From Areca catechu (Eukaryota; Streptophyta; Magnoliopsida; Arecales; Arecaceae), in the NCBI GenBank assembly GCA_021397845.1, contig CM038053.1, forward strand, positions 88,349,157-88,413,156: a DNA stretch of 64,000 bases, in the 5' to 3' direction. The first letter of the stretch is position 1. Every line of letters starts with the position of its first letter. This document shows, piece by piece, positions 32,251 to 45,312 of the stretch. The translations under genes were made by a program, and so were the position numbers. The notes under the pieces are model-generated. The model worked only from the letters and a program-made list of their open reading frames with translations. It was not told where the DNA came from and searched no databases.

Positions 32251-33947
32251 TGTTGCCCAGGTGGCTTTTCCAAGAGGGAGGATGAATTGAAAAATTAAAA
32301 AAATATAAGCAATAATGTGCTCTTTGAAATCCCTTATAAGTGTTAAGTACTGTGAAAGGATAATAGAATACAGAAGCGTAATCAAAAAAGAAAGGCACAA
32401 CATAAACATAAACAAATTATAGTGGTTCAGAGCAACCCAGCTCCTACATCCACTACCCAAGATTACCAATTGGAATTTCCACTATATCCTCCACCAGAAT
32501 ACAGTTGGATTGTTTTCACAAGCTCACAATCCAAACCACTACACTTTGGTTTTCAAATCAGGCTCACCAAAGAAACCCAACTTGGTTTTACCAGGATCAC
32601 CAATAACATAACTTGGTTTTAATACAGGATCACCAAGAACCCAACACTTGGTTTTAACATAGGCTAACTAAGAACCTATTTGGTTTTTAAACCGGGCTCA
32701 CAAATAACCCAACAATTCAATAAAAGAATTGTAAAGAAAAGCAACATAATGATAAACAAATTTTTATCGAATGGTTGCCGATACAGCTCAAGAGAAGACT
32801 ACTTGAATGCACTTTAATGGCTTCTATAGCTTATTTACTAAGTGCTTCAAGCTTCAAATGAGAGTTGGTGAAGGCTTGAAGGCTATCTTGAATGCTCTCA
32901 GTGCTCTCTTGCTTGTTGGCTTGGTTGGATATTCAATAATGCATTAAGTCTTCATCTATTTTTTTTAAAAACTCTCTTCAAAGAAGTTCAAATCTCTCAA
33001 ATATATAATCTTGTACCTTTCTCAGGTAGTTTTAGTTGTTGTAGACCGTTGGGATGTGACATTTGACCATTGGAGTACTTTTTAGATTCAAATTCCAAGT
33101 TCTGGAACTAGCCGTTATAAGTCTGAAATTGACCTTCGAGTTGACTCGGATCACTCAAGTTAGCTTGGATCCTCAGAGTAGTTCTGGTTGAGTCGACTCT
33201 CTTCAATCTAGTCAGCTCGCTTGTATAGTGTCTTGATTCCTTACTCTGTAAGAGTCGACTCGCCTTGATTCTAGTCGACTCGGATCCTTAGGCCTTCAAA
33301 ATGCAATCTGGAAGAGTCAGCTCTTTCTCTTTAGAGTCAGCTCGATTGGCTATAGTTCTTAGACCTCTTTTTCTGGACTTTGGAGGAGTCGGATCAATTT
33401 TCTGAGGAGTCAGCTCGGATGTCTGACAATATGATAGAGTCAGCTCGGACTTGCTTTGGGTTGGCTCGCTTGTCTGATTCAGGAAATGGTACTCTGGATG
33501 AGTCGGCTCGAGTTCCTTAGAGTCAGCTCGGATATCTACGTGCTAGAATCCTTATGCGTGCCATGTGCCGGAGTCGGCTCTCTTCTCTTTGAGTCGGCTC
33601 GGATGAGTTCTTTAGTGAATTTTCAGTTCTTCTCCAGAATTCATCCAGCAAGGCTTCAAGCTTTTAAGATATCTTCAACCTCTTCTTACAACATGCTCAA
33701 AGTAATTTAAAGCTTGAAATAAACTAGAAGTACCCCATTTAATTGGTTTATACTTAAATTTTTCTTTGGGTTCTTCTTTACAAGATTCAATTACAATACA
33801 ACTCAACACAAGAAATAGAAATGTAGGAGTTGAAATTGAGTAATGAATTCATCATACAAAAACTTGTAAAATACTTGAAGATTTATCAATAAAATAAATG
33901 TGTACTCCAATATTTTGTTATCATCAAAATCACTTATGGGGTCAACA
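32251..33947 (-). repeat. C7 3' LTR
   Basis: 1697 bp, TGTTGACCCC to GGGCAACA on the minus strand, the same family as the C5 LTRs. GAGTCGRCTC motifs cluster at 33130-33610. Confidence 0.88.
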
Positions 33948-35080
33948 ATCTTTTCCTTTTTGATGATGACAAAATACCAGGCATGAAAAATTCTTTACAA
34001 TTACATGTATGTTTGTATTTGAGAGTAAGCATTTACATGTATCAAAGCTCATATTTGCAAGTAAGTATTAGAGCATTTATGAAAAACTATGTAGTATTAG
34101 TGTTAGTGCTTTTGTATGTATCAGAGTATTGAAGTTTATATGTTTTAAAGTATCAAAACTTAGTACAAACACAAAGTATCAGAGCTCAAAATTATAAATA
34201 TTAGAGCTAATTCTTGAGCTAAATTCTTAAAGCAATTATAGCAAATTAAGTTTTTAAAGCAATTAGAGCAATAATTTGAGCAAGTTGCAAGTTTTGAGCT
34301 AGAACCATTCAAAGAAAATAATTTACTCCCCCTTTCTAATGATTTGAAAATTTTGAAATAATTTCATGCTTAGTTAAATATACTCTCCCCCTTTCTGTAT
34401 ATTCTCAAATAGTTATAGTATTTTTCATGCAATCTCAATGTTCTCCCCCTTTTTATCAATAATCAAAAATGATATTCAAATAAAGCTCAATTGTTATGAT
34501 AGAATGAGAAAGTTTATAAAATTTATTTTAGATAATTTCACTTTCTCAAATCAACTTTGATATTCTAATTAAAACTCATCATATTAGCATTGTACAATTG
34601 AAGATATGATTGCAAGACATTGCATAATTCAATTCAAACACAAAAGATATGTCAACCAAAAGTGCTTTCATTTCATTCAAAGTATTCAATACCAGTTACA
34701 AGAAATTGAAAGCAGTATAAACAATCACTATCTAACTATGTAGTATTCGATGGCCTAAAGATGAGGAGCTGGCTTCCTAGGATGTGTGGTAGATGTAGGT
34801 CCAGATGTAGGGACAGGTCTGGGTGTAGGAGTGGCAAATGCTGCAATGACTGTTATTTTCAACTGATCTAGTTGAAATTGAACCACTTCCATTGCTTCTT
34901 GAAGCTTTTGATCTCAGTGTTTAAAGCAACTAGCTCAGTAGCTTGTGCATTTGCAAAAGCTTTAGCAGACCCTCTTAATCTCCTAAAATCTGATCTTAGG
35001 ATTCCAATACCCTTTGTGTAGTCTTCCTACATTTTCTTTCCTTCTTCCAATGATCCTATTTTAAATCTTATTTCATTTAA
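33948..35080 (-). other. C7 non-coding region between third ORF and 3' LTR
   Basis: AT-rich and ORF-free, with repeated CTCCCCCTTT blocks at 34330-34450. It corresponds to 45313-45801 plus 54690-55298 in C5. Confidence 0.6.
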
Positions 35081-38008
35081 TTATGTTCTGAATTTTTCTA
35101 AAACTTGATTGACAGTTTTCATGATTGAATCAGAACCAGATGAAATAGTATCTATGATAGGCTGCAAATCAGACTGAGATACAGATCTAGAGGTCTCAAG
35201 TTTGTTAATCCTGCTGCATAAATCTCTGATCTCTCCTCCAAATTGATCCAATCTAGCATCCACTGACTGGCGAAACTCGCCAAACATATTAGTCAAGGAG
35301 CAAGTCAGTGTGTCAGTCAAAGTCCTCATCTGCTGAGCCATAAAATCTTGGATCACTGAAGTACTAGTAGAGTGAGTAGATGGATCCTGAACTGATGGTG
35401 CCAGAGGAACATAAGTGGAATCTAGCAAAAGTGGAGATGCTGGTAGATCAATGTGCTCAGACTCCATAGTAGTGAACTCAGGTGAAGTAGTGGTGGGGAC
35501 ACCGGAGGCACCAGAATAAGATAGAGGCTTTTCAATCCTCTATGAATTGATCAATAATTTTTGAGTCCATCTGTAATAAGGGCTTAGCTCATCTGAGTCC
35601 ATTTTAGTTGTTATTTGAGTATTTTGAGTTGTTATTTCAGTTCTGTACTTGTCAGCTCATGTTGAGGTAGTTCAGTCCAATGCTAGTCAGCTCATGTTGA
35701 GCTAATTTTATTTTCTTGAGTCCTGTCCAAGCATACTGAAGACTCAAGACTATATCATACAAGTGAAGACCAAGTCCAACTAGATTGAAGACATAGAAGT
35801 ATAGCCCAAGTCCAACCTAGCTTGAAGATTTGAAGACCCCAGGAGGAAAATTCAGAAAACCCTGATTTCTTGCAGATGCCCTCCAGATGCCCAGATTCCC
35901 TTCTAGATACCAAAGTATATTCATAGATAAGGGCATCCATGATTCCAGAGGTCCATCTGCATCCTAGCCCAAAGAAATCAAGCCCAGGTGCCAAGCCCAA
36001 GCCTCTAAGAAGCAAGATACCAGGGAATATTCCTGCTACCTGGCTACCAGGCCACCCCAGCTTCCAGAAGCCCAAACCCATGCACCCGAGCCCGTTTGGG
36101 CCGGCCTTTTACTGCTCCTAGAAGCCCAACACGCCCCCCTAGGCATCCTTGGAGTCTTGACCAAGTCAAGATAATTTTTAGGGATTTTTCTACCTAATAT
36201 TTCCTTATTTTCTAGCTAGGGTTTGAGAGGGAAAAGGATTCTTATGTAAAGACTTATGTACCCTTACTTGGAGCCTAAGGTTAAGGATCTATTTAAGGGA
36301 CCCTAGCCTCTTGTATGAGGGGAATTTTTGATGAATGAAAACCTTGAGTTCTTCTATTGAGTGGTGTGATACCCTGCTGTGTGCATAAAGGGGTTTGTGA
36401 GAGTTCTTCTTCCAGGTGTTTGCAATCATCTTCCTGCTGCCAACAAACCCTCCAGATCCCTGGATGCCCACTCCAAAAGAAGCCTTCCCTTGCTGTTTTT
36501 CCTTTGTTTTCTTGTTCCTTTATGAATTTTCTAACCCCTGACAGGTCGTTTGCAGGTCCCTGAGTTCCTACGAATCCAACGACTCCAGCCAAGCCTCAAT
36601 CGGATCACCGAGCAGAAAGCCGGGTATCCGTGGGTCTTTGGCTCGGTTTTCCAGGCCGCATCCGTCGAGGAATGAGAGACCCCTTCGCTGCGATCTTCAC
36701 AGATATTGTCAGGTACACCCCTCTACCTCCAGTAGTTTTATTGTAGGAGAACTTGCCCTAACCGAGGCTTCTCAGCCCCGACGGTCCTTCTTTGTTACTT
36801 TTCTAGGTCCTAATCTGCATGCTGATCTTCAAAAACTCATACAAAATTCCATACAAATAATTTTGATCTGAAATTCGGGAATTAATCACCTAACTCAACA
36901 TGTAAAATATACAAAAAAAAATGGCATGCATATTAGTTCCGCATCAAGCAGGCTCAGAAGCAAGTTTAGTAGAGGTCCCAAACTCAGCAATAGGTATATC
37001 AAATATGTGCTCTGAAGTGGGAACGGTCTCTTCTAGTGCTATAGGTCCTGCAGTGGAGATCTCCCTCGGAAGGTCTTCACTATCATCCTCAGAACTGCTA
37101 CTGCTGCTAGAGGAGGCTGTAATTGCTCTTTCTTCAGTCCCTTTCTTCTTCCACACTTTTTCACTACAAATATAAGCCATTCTAAGGAGTGATTTAGTAG
37201 TGTAGGTATCAGTGTGATGGAGGGGTTTACCAACTTTCCCTTCTAGGCTAATCCTTGAGGCTTGAAATAGTAATGTTAAAATCATACCATATGGTAAACA
37301 TTACCTTTCTAATAGGTTCTTTCATCTGCATTATCATTATATGGGGTAGGTTGAGTGACTCCCCCTGAATAATGTCCTTCATGAAGCTCAAGTCACGCTC
37401 ACTTATCTAATCAAATCTCCCTTTTCTTGGAAGAAAAATTCTGTTAATAAAATTGTGGAGTAGTCTAATCTCTAGGGAAAGAGTGTTAGCCATTATAGTC
37501 CCTACTCCATCAACATTTGTTCTACCCAAAATTGCTTGTAAGGTCTTTTCTTTGTCCTTTAAAACCAAATGTTTAACCCCTTCAGCAGGCATTTCTAGAA
37601 TAGAGCTGAGCCTTTCTTCTGTGACTATAACCCTTTTATCCTTGACAGTAGACTCAATATGATGGGGTTCTAGTCTGAGGTTCTCATAAAATGCTCTAAC
37701 AAGTGTTGGATAAGTAGAAATATTTAAAGAACAGAAGTATGTCCAACCTTGTGCTTTAATTAAATTTCCGATTTTTAATCCAATTTCTTCTAGAAGGTTG
37801 AAAATGATGCGTCTACTACTAATAACAGGCCGATTTGTCATAGAAACTACTTGTCTTGGAGATGGACCAGTGACCAACTGTTCTCTTTATTCCTCTTGTT
37901 CTTCCACTATTCGAGTCAGCTTTTCCTGCCGACATTTTGACTTCTTTCAGTTTCTATAGAGGGTGCCGATCTTTTTGATCTCTTTCCCATAGTTTTCTTA
38001 GGAGCCAT
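35081..38008 (-). pseudogene. C7 third ORF downstream of pol (plant-transposon-protein-like), interrupted
   Basis: The start MAPKKTMGKRSKRS at 38008 is basic and nuclear-signal-like. The region 37407-37877 matches the C5 third ORF (QGWTYFCSLN, LVRAFYENL, STVKDKRVIV). The sequence is split by a gypsy solo LTR at 35491-36946; coding sequence continues on both sides (acidic serine run at 36944-37285, coiled-coil-like C-terminus at 35081-35467). A frameshift near 37915 separates the N-terminus. The domain resembles the 'putative plant transposon protein' family known from memory. No transmembrane segment is visible, so it does not look like a classical envelope. Confidence 0.65.
35491..36946 (+). 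mobile_element. Solo gypsy LTR inside C7 third ORF
   Basis: 1456 bp, TGGTGGGGACACC to CCGCATCA, the termini of the E1/E2/E3 LTR group. It is flanked by AGTAG (35486-35490) and AGCAG (36947-36951), a duplication with one mismatch. It contains TATTTAAGG and AATGAAAACC as candidate promoter and polyadenylation signals. No interior remains. Confidence 0.85.
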
Positions 38009-38434
38009 TACAAAAATTTTGGCAAGAATGAAGAAATTGAAGCTTTGGGAATAGGATTTTAGAGGATTAGAGATTGTTTTGAGTGGAATGTTAGGGTTTG
38101 AAGTCAAAATGAAGAGCATGAAAAATCAGAAAAAGTTACTCGGCTCTATTAAAAAATGTAAATACGACATCCGAGTTGGCTAGGTTTGCCCTAAAATCAT
38201 CTAAGCCGGCTCATCCAGAGCAAACTCAGAAGAAATAGAGATTCGAGCCAGCTTGACCAAGGCCAAATTGCCCGAGTCGACTCAAACAAAAACTTTCCAC
38301 AAAAGTTGAAATGATTCATAAATTGAAATTAATTTGATGAAATCTCAAGAAAAGTTGTTCAAAGAGCTTGAATAGATGTAGAAGGTTTTCTAGATAATTC
38401 TTTCTTAAATTTGAAGGAATTAGGTTTGGAAAAC
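38009..38434 (-). other. C7 spacer between pol and third ORF
   Basis: Non-coding. It carries degenerate GAGTCGACTC motifs at 38170-38290, as does the equivalent C5 spacer. Confidence 0.6.
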
Positions 38435-39980
38435 TTAGAAAGGGTCATAAAGACTTAATTCTCCTCTAATCATTTCAAATCTATCATGATTCAGTGGCTT
38501 AGTGAAAAAATCAGAAAGTTGGTTCTCAGTTAGGATAAATTCTAGTTCAATGTCACCATTCAAAACATGATCTCTAATAAAATGGTGTCTAATCTCTATA
38601 TGCTTAGTTCTAGAATGCTGAATATGATTTTTTATCAATTTATAGCACTTGTGTTATCACACTTAAATGGAATTTTAGATTGTGTAACACCAAAGTCTTC
38701 TAGTTGTTGTTTAATCCATAACACTTGTGCACAACAACTCCCTGCAGCAACATACTCTGTCTTAGTAGTAGAAAGTGCTACTGAGTTTTGTTTCTTTTAG
38801 TGCCATAAGATTAAATTCAACCCTAGAAATTAGCATGTGCCGCTAGTACTTTTTCTATCAATTCTACAACCAGCATAATCAGCATCCAAAAATCCAATTA
38901 AATTCAAAGAAGAATGCTTTGAAAACCATAGACCTAGATTACTTATACCTTTCAAATATTTGATAATTCTTTTAACAGCAAGCATATGTGATTCTTTGGA
39001 TTTGATTGGAATCCAGAACATACACATATGCTATACAAGATATCAAGTCTACTTGTAGTCAAATATAGCAAGGATCTGATCATACCTATATAGAGCTTTT
39101 GGTCAATATTGGATCCATTTTTATCTTTGTCCAATCTGCAAGATGGGCTCATGGGTGTGTTCAATTGTTTGCTCAATCCATACCAAAATTTTTGATTATT
39201 TTTTTGGTGTACTTGGCTTGATTTATAAAGATTCCTTTCTTTGTTTGTTTTACTTGAAGTCTAAGGAAGTAGTTAAGTTCACCTATTAGGCTCATTTCAA
39301 ATTCTTCCTGCATCAACTTAGAAAATTCTCTACAAAGAGCTTCATTAGTTGCACCAAATATAATATCATCAACATAAATCTATACAACTAATAAATCATT
39401 ATTTTTCTTCTTGATGAAAAGAGTTTTATCAACATTTCTTCTTAAAAATCATTTTCAATCAAGAAAGTGCTAAGTCTATCATACCAGGCTCTAGGTGCTT
39501 GTTTCAAACCATATAATTCTTTATTCAATTTAAACACATGGTTTGGGAAAACATGATCTTCAAAACCTAGTGGTTGTTCTACAAAAAATTGTTCAGAAAT
39601 GAAATCATTTAAAAATGTACTTTTAATATCCATTTGAAAAAGCTTGAAATTCATGTAGCAAGCAAATGCAAGAAGTAATCTAATGGCTTCTAATCTTTCT
39701 ACGGGTGTATATGTTTTATCAAAATCAATGCCCTCTTATTAGTTATATCCCTTAGCCACTAATCTAGTTTTGTTTCTTACTACGTTTCCTTGCTTATCTA
39801 ATTTGTTTCTATAGACCCATTTGGTTCTTATGATTGGATGGTCTGAAGGTCTATCAACTAAGGTCCATACCTTATTTCTTTCAAACTTGTTTAGTTCTTC
39901 ATGCATGGCCATCATCCAGTTTGGGTCAGATTCAGCATTTTCTAAGGTATGAGATTCTATTTATGATACAAAGATAAGAT
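38435..39980 (-). pseudogene. C7 reverse transcriptase and RNase H
   Basis: Fragments match the C5 pol: FKLNKELYGLKQAPRAWYDR (39442-39654), LYLTTSRLDILYSICV (38952-39176), FLDADYAGCRIDRKSTSGTC (38830-39027) and the tail HSRTKHIEIRHHFIRDH (38435-38638). Frameshifts and stops separate them. Confidence 0.85.
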
Positions 39981-41318
39981 AATTATGTGCATCTCTATGT
40001 GATGACCTAGTCCAATACCTTGTGAAGGATCACCAATAATTAATTCTTTTGGATGAGAAGTTACGTACCTCCATTCCCTTGGTAGATTAGCATGATTCTT
40101 ACCATTTCTTCTCCTTCTTTGATTATTCTTTCTTGTATGCTCATATCTTTCATTTCTTTTTGAATTGTACCTGCATCATAGTCTATGTACTCTTCTTTCT
40201 TAGAAGGTGAAGGGTTAGTTTCATCAAAAATAACATGCATGGACTCTTCTACGGTAAGAGTTCTTTTGTTAAATACTCTATATGCTTTGCTATGTAATGA
40301 ATAACCAAGAAAAATTGCTTTATCTGATTTAGCATCAAATTTTCATAGATTATCTTTACCATTATTGAGCACAAAGCATTTACAACCAAATACATGAAAG
40401 TAATTTAATATTGGATTTCTTTTCATTCTAAAGCTCATAGGGGGTTTTCTTCAAAATAGGATAGATCAAAATGCGGTTTAAAATGTAACAAGTAGTGTTC
40501 ATCGCTTCTGCCTAAAAGTACCTTGAAAGATTGCCTTCACATAATATTGTTTGGGCCATCTCTTCCAAAGTCTTATTTTTCCTCTCTACAACACCATTTT
40601 TTTGTGGTATCTTAGGAGCGGAGAAGTTGTGATCAATACCGTTATTTATGCAATAATCATCAAAAAATTGATTTTCAAATTCGGTGACCTGATCACTCCT
40701 AATTAAAACTATTGAAAGATTTTTCTGATTTGAAATCCTTTTATAAAATTTTTAAAATACTTTAAAGGTTTCATCTTTGTGCGCAATAAACAAAATCCAA
40801 GTAAATCTAGAAAAATTATCTACTATCATAAGAGCATATTTCATACCTCCTAGGCTTGTGGTCCTAGTTGGTCCAAATAAGTCCATGTAAAGTAGCTCAA
40901 GAGGTCTAGTAGTTGAAATCATATTTTTGGACTTAAAGCTCCCCTTAGTTTGTTTACCCATTTGGCATGTGTCACAAACATAATCAAAGTCTACTTTAAA
41001 CTTAGACATACCTCTAACTAAATTTTTGAAAATTAACTTGGTAATAGAATGCATGCTAGCATGACCCAATTGCCTATGCCAAAGTAAGCAAGATTCATTG
41101 GTCTTAGCATTCATTGCAACTAGATTGGAACTACTTGACATGGCAAGATCATTAAGGTCTACCATATAAATGTTTCCAAGTCTATGTCCAATGAACTTAC
41201 TGCTAGAATTGAGAGAGTTTGTCACAATACTCATAGATGATTCAAGGATAACCTTGAAGCCTTTATCATATAATTGACTAATGCCTAGCAAATTATGTTT
41301 CAATTTATCTACTAGCAA
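39981..41318 (-). pseudogene. C7 integrase, truncated at its start
   Basis: The open frame 40752-41318 holds the zinc module (LLWHRQLGHASMHSITKLI, CDTCQMGK) and the first core motif (ELLYMDLFGPTRTTSLGG). The rest of the core (40440-40750) is frameshifted. Homology to C5 ends at the LVDKL start of this frame, marking the deletion point. Confidence 0.85.
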
Positions 41319-41319
41319 G

Positions 41320-42223
41320 TTTGTCCTGGAATTTATTATTTTTCACGAGTTTGCCTACGATACGATGATTCTATGCATTGCTCTTCTTCTTGCTAGTTCT
41401 TACTTTTATTTGGGAATTTAGCTTACAAATTAAATTATAAAAATTATAAAAAAATTATTACTATTTTTCCTGCATGTTTAGCAATCTTAGAGTCATCCCA
41501 CATCAGTTGGGAGGTTGACCTCGATGGGACTTCTGTGGCATTAAGTGGACTTTGGTATTAGGTGGAGCACTAGTTAGAGGTGTCTTCACGGCTAGAGAGA
41601 GTTTTGGCACGAGTTCAGAGCGGGAGGTGCAGGGATACTTGCCAAATCCTAGCAGGAGTGCTAGGAGTACACTTAGCCGGGTGGAGTAGAGTGTGCAGTG
41701 ATTAGTGTGGCTCTGTGAAGATTATGTCAAGTGGAGCTCTGGGTACAGTGAGTGCCAGTTTAGGATCATTGCAGGTCTTTCCAGGAAGTCCAGGGTGAGT
41801 GATGCAGCTGCTTAGTAGAAGGGAGCCTACAACAAATATCTCAAGTTGGTGCTATGAAGGAGGTACAGGTTGGTTCTAAGGAACTTATACTAATCTTCAG
41901 ATGAGGGGGGCGGTCATCCCAAAGGCCTTATAGGGAGCTCAGAATTTGAAGAGGTCTGACATTGGCATTAGGTTTGCATAGCTGTCTAGGTGTACTATGG
42001 AAGCACGGGTTGGTGTTGCAGTCATGGGGACAGAGCAGGAAGGCATTAGTTCAAGGTCAGGAGTATAATGGAGCACGACTCTCAGGAGTTGTGGAGTATG
42101 GGTTGATGTTCCAGCTAGGGAGGTGAGGTGACTTTGACTGGAAGATGTCAGCTTTGGATACAGTAGGAAGGGTGTAGATGGTCATGCGAAGCTTGTCAAG
42201 ATTTATAGTGCCAAGGTGGAGAT
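41320..42223 (+). other. Non-coding 3' interior of a plus-strand copia element
   Basis: 900 bp without a convincing ORF. It ends CCAAGGTGGAGAT, the same purine tract seen in C6, directly before an LTR-like TGTTGGGGC. Confidence 0.5.
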
Positions 42224-43000
42224 TGTTGGGGCAAATATGGTGCTCCAAGTCTTAAAAGGAGTCACACATGATGTATCTAGGGCTCGGACTAAGTCCAGGA
42301 TGGGTCCTAGATGTTAGACTGAGTTTTTTGGTCAGTCTGGATATTAGAGTCGGCTCAGTTCTTGTTCGAGTCGGCTCGAATGATTGGCATGGCATGGCAG
42401 CAGGAAAAATTTCTATGGAGAGTCGGCTCGGTACTACTACGAGTCGGCTTGATTGCTGGTGAGTTGACTCAGTTCTGTGGGAGTCAGCTCGATTACATAG
42501 AAAGGTAAAATAGTGTTATGGAAGAGCCGACTCATGGTCTGAGAATTGACTCGTCCAAAGTGCTGTCTAATGCAAGGAGTTGACTCGTGGGGTTCGAGCC
42601 AACTCGGATAACAAGATTCTTTGAATCACATGTTGCCATACTAGGAAGTTTTTAGGGATTTAGGTCCTTTGTGATCGATGTGTATATATATGAATACAGG
42701 GACGGAGATGATGGGTGTGAGAGGAAGAAGCCTTATAACCTCCCAAGGAAACCGATCAAGAAGGAGAACCCTCTTTTCTTCTAGATCTTGTTCTTCCTCC
42801 TCTCTCCCTCTCCTTGGTTCTCTCTTGTGTGTTCAGCCCCATGGGGGCACGTCTCCATGATGGGAGCGAACGGCGTGCCCCATCTCTTCCCTGATCTTGA
42901 GTTCCCTTTCCACCATGATGGAATCAAGAAGGATACCGGGTTTACACAGAGCGATCTTGCTCCAACAAAGAGATCCCAACCTCTTCATCATAGAGGTTCT
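42224..43000 (+). repeat. Copia-type 3' LTR, right end uncertain
   Basis: Begins TGTTGGGGCAAATATGG after a purine tract. GAGTCGGCTCG motifs lie at 42340-42610 and a TATATATA box at 42683-42690, followed by transcript-like CT-rich sequence. The right edge is not defined. Confidence 0.5.
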
Positions 43001-43589
43001 ATTCCCCTAGTTCATCCCATTGACTTGATCATCGGAGTGTCCTCACCAGAATTCCTGACCCGGGTCTCCTCTATTTTGCTGGACAGCTAACCAAGGAGTT
43101 GACCAGAGTAGAGGACCAAGCATTTAACAGGAGCCTAATGCATCCATGATGCGTCAAAGCTAAAGGCCAAAGCAATCTAGGTGGCAACAGATTGGCATGC
43201 CAGGTAAGGGGCGAAGAAGCAGAGCGCTAGAGCTCTAGTGACTGTGGGAAGTCTAACAGTGAGTCCCCCATCATCAACAAAACATCTGCAAAAGCCCACA
43301 ACTTCATGGTAACAACACGAGTGCATGAGCCTTCTACCAGTCGAGCAGGGGGCCCCCCTCATCATGGCAACCTACAGAGCCTTGAGTTGGAGCTCCACTC
43401 TCCACCACCACTGCTTCCGGTGGATCCCTAGATCACCGCACTAGCCCAGCAGGTCCATGCCCTGGCTATGACGGTGCGTAAGCTTCATCAGAGACACCGA
43501 TCCCTGGCAACATAGCAGTAGCTAGGGATGCCGGTGGCCCACACCGCCAATCCCCGTACCAGCCTACATCATTCTGGGAGGGGCCATTG
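43001..43589 (+). other. Tat/Retand-like LTR end and leader fragment
   Basis: CATCGGAGTGTCC and a CTGGACAGC end resemble the U5 of Tat-lineage gypsy LTRs. A leader with GATTGGCATGCCAGG and GTGGGAAGTCTAACA follows. The match is by recollection and tentative. C5 inserted here at CATTG. Confidence 0.35.
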
Positions 43590-45312
43590 TGTTGCCCAGG
43601 CGGCTACCCAAGAGGGGGGTGAATTGGAAATTTTAAAAAAAATTAAAGCAGATAATATGCAATTAAAAATCCCTTACAAAGTGTTAGGTACTGTGACAGA
43701 GTAATAAATTGCAGAAGCTAAATAAGAATGAAGAAGCACAACACAAACATACCAAATTTATAGTGGTTCAGAGCAACCCAGCTCCTATATCCACTATCCA
43801 AGATACCACTTGGGATTTCCACTATATTCACACTCGAATACAGTAGGATTATTTCACAGGATCACAATCCAAAACCTCTACACTTTGGTTTTAACAGGAT
43901 CATCAAAGAAAAGCCAACACCCTTTGGTTTTAAACAAGATCACCAAAGAAACCCAACTTGGTTTTTACAGGATCACCAAGAACCTAACTTGATTTTACCA
44001 GGATCACCAAGAACCCAACACTTGGTTTTTATCAAAGACTCACTAAGAACCTATTTGGTTTACAATCGAGCTCACCAATAACCTAAGCAATTCAAGAAAT
44101 GAATTGAAATAGATGCAACAATAAATGATAAACTCAATTTGTTGGATAGTTACCAGTGCAGCTTGATAGAAGCCCACTTGGATTGCACTTGAATGAGCTT
44201 TAATTACTTTAGTGGCTTCTTTTCAAATTACTTCAAGCTTCAGATTAGAGTTGGTGAAGGCTTGAAGGCTGACTTGAATGCTCTTGTGCTCTCTCGCTTA
44301 TTGGTAGGTAGGATATTCAATGTAGCTTCAAAACTTTTAAGAACTTTCAAAAACCTTTTTTTGGAGAGAAGTTAAAATCCTTCAAATATAAGGTCTTCCA
44401 TCACTTCAAGGTAGTTCTAGCCTTTGTAGACTGTTGGGAAGTGATTTGTGACCGTTGGAGCACTTTTTGGCATTCAAAAATAAATTCTAGAACTAGCCGT
44501 TAGATACCTGAAAGCGATATTCGAGTTGGCTCGGATCCTTCTAGTCGATAGGTCGAGTCAACAAATCTTCAGTGTAGTCAGCTCGGTGTCTCAGGGTGCA
44601 TAACTTCACTCTGGACGAGTCAGCTCTTGATAGCTCGGGTCGGCTCGAACTTATATCTTTGAAAATCTTGAACTCGAGGGGTCAGCTCTTTTGATCTTTG
44701 GTTGGCTCTTCTTCTCAGGTTTTGAAATCATCACTCTAGAAGAGTCGGCTAAATGCAGTTCGGGTCAGCTAGCTTTCTGGTTCGGGTCGGCTCGCCTCGC
44801 TATTCTTAGAAATCTTCAAAAACTGAACTCTAGAGGAGTCGGCTCAGACATATTCCAGTCGACTCAGATTTACTGGAGTCAGCTTGGTTAGCTTCGAGTC
44901 TGCTTGGATTTCTACGTACCAGATCCTTGTTGCGTGCCATGAGGTGGAATTGGCTCTTCAACATGCTGGGTCGGCTCGAGTAACTTCTTCAAGATTTTTA
45001 CAATTGAACTTAAAGAAAAATTCTCACCAACACTCTTACATTTTTCAAGCATACCAAATCAAAATAATTTTAAGGTGCACACACATATAGAAGTAATCCT
45101 TTTTTCATGATTTTTTCTTAGCTTTTTCATTAGGTTATTCTTTACAAAATCAGATTACAACACAACTCAAATTAAGTACTAAAGATGTAGGAGTTGAAGT
45201 TTGAACAAATAAACCATCCTACAAAAACTTGTAAACCACTTGAAGAGTTGTTAGAAATAAATTTACATGCTCCAATGTTTGGTTACAATCAAAATTACTT
45301 ATGGGGTCAACA
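43590..45312 (-). repeat. C5 3' LTR
   Basis: TGTTGACCCC to GGGCAACA on the minus strand. A purine tract AAAAAGGAGAAGAT precedes its start (right of 45312). GAGTCGRCTC-type motifs lie at 44520-44980. Confidence 0.9.

Larger units (their letters stand above)
32251..41319 (-). mobile_element. C7: Sirevirus-like copia element, 5' truncated
   Basis: The 3' LTR (32251-33947) has a polypurine tract on its interior side (AAAAAGGAAAAGAT, right of 33947), so the interior runs rightward on the minus strand. It contains a third ORF (35081-38008) and pol (38435-41318). Homology to C5 stops abruptly at about 41319, in the protease/integrase junction, so gag and the 5' LTR are lost. It inserted in C6 gag with TATGT (32246-32250) as the left duplication; the right copy is missing. 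Confidence 0.82.

Noticed and set aside
34330..34450. Repeated CTCCCCCTTT blocks as a possible CRISPR-like or tandem array
   Set aside because: Spacing and flanks are irregular, and the blocks are dispersed short pyrimidine runs in copia non-coding sequence.
36293..36592. ORFs inside the solo LTR at 35491-36946
   Set aside because: They lie in LTR sequence, on both strands, without motifs.
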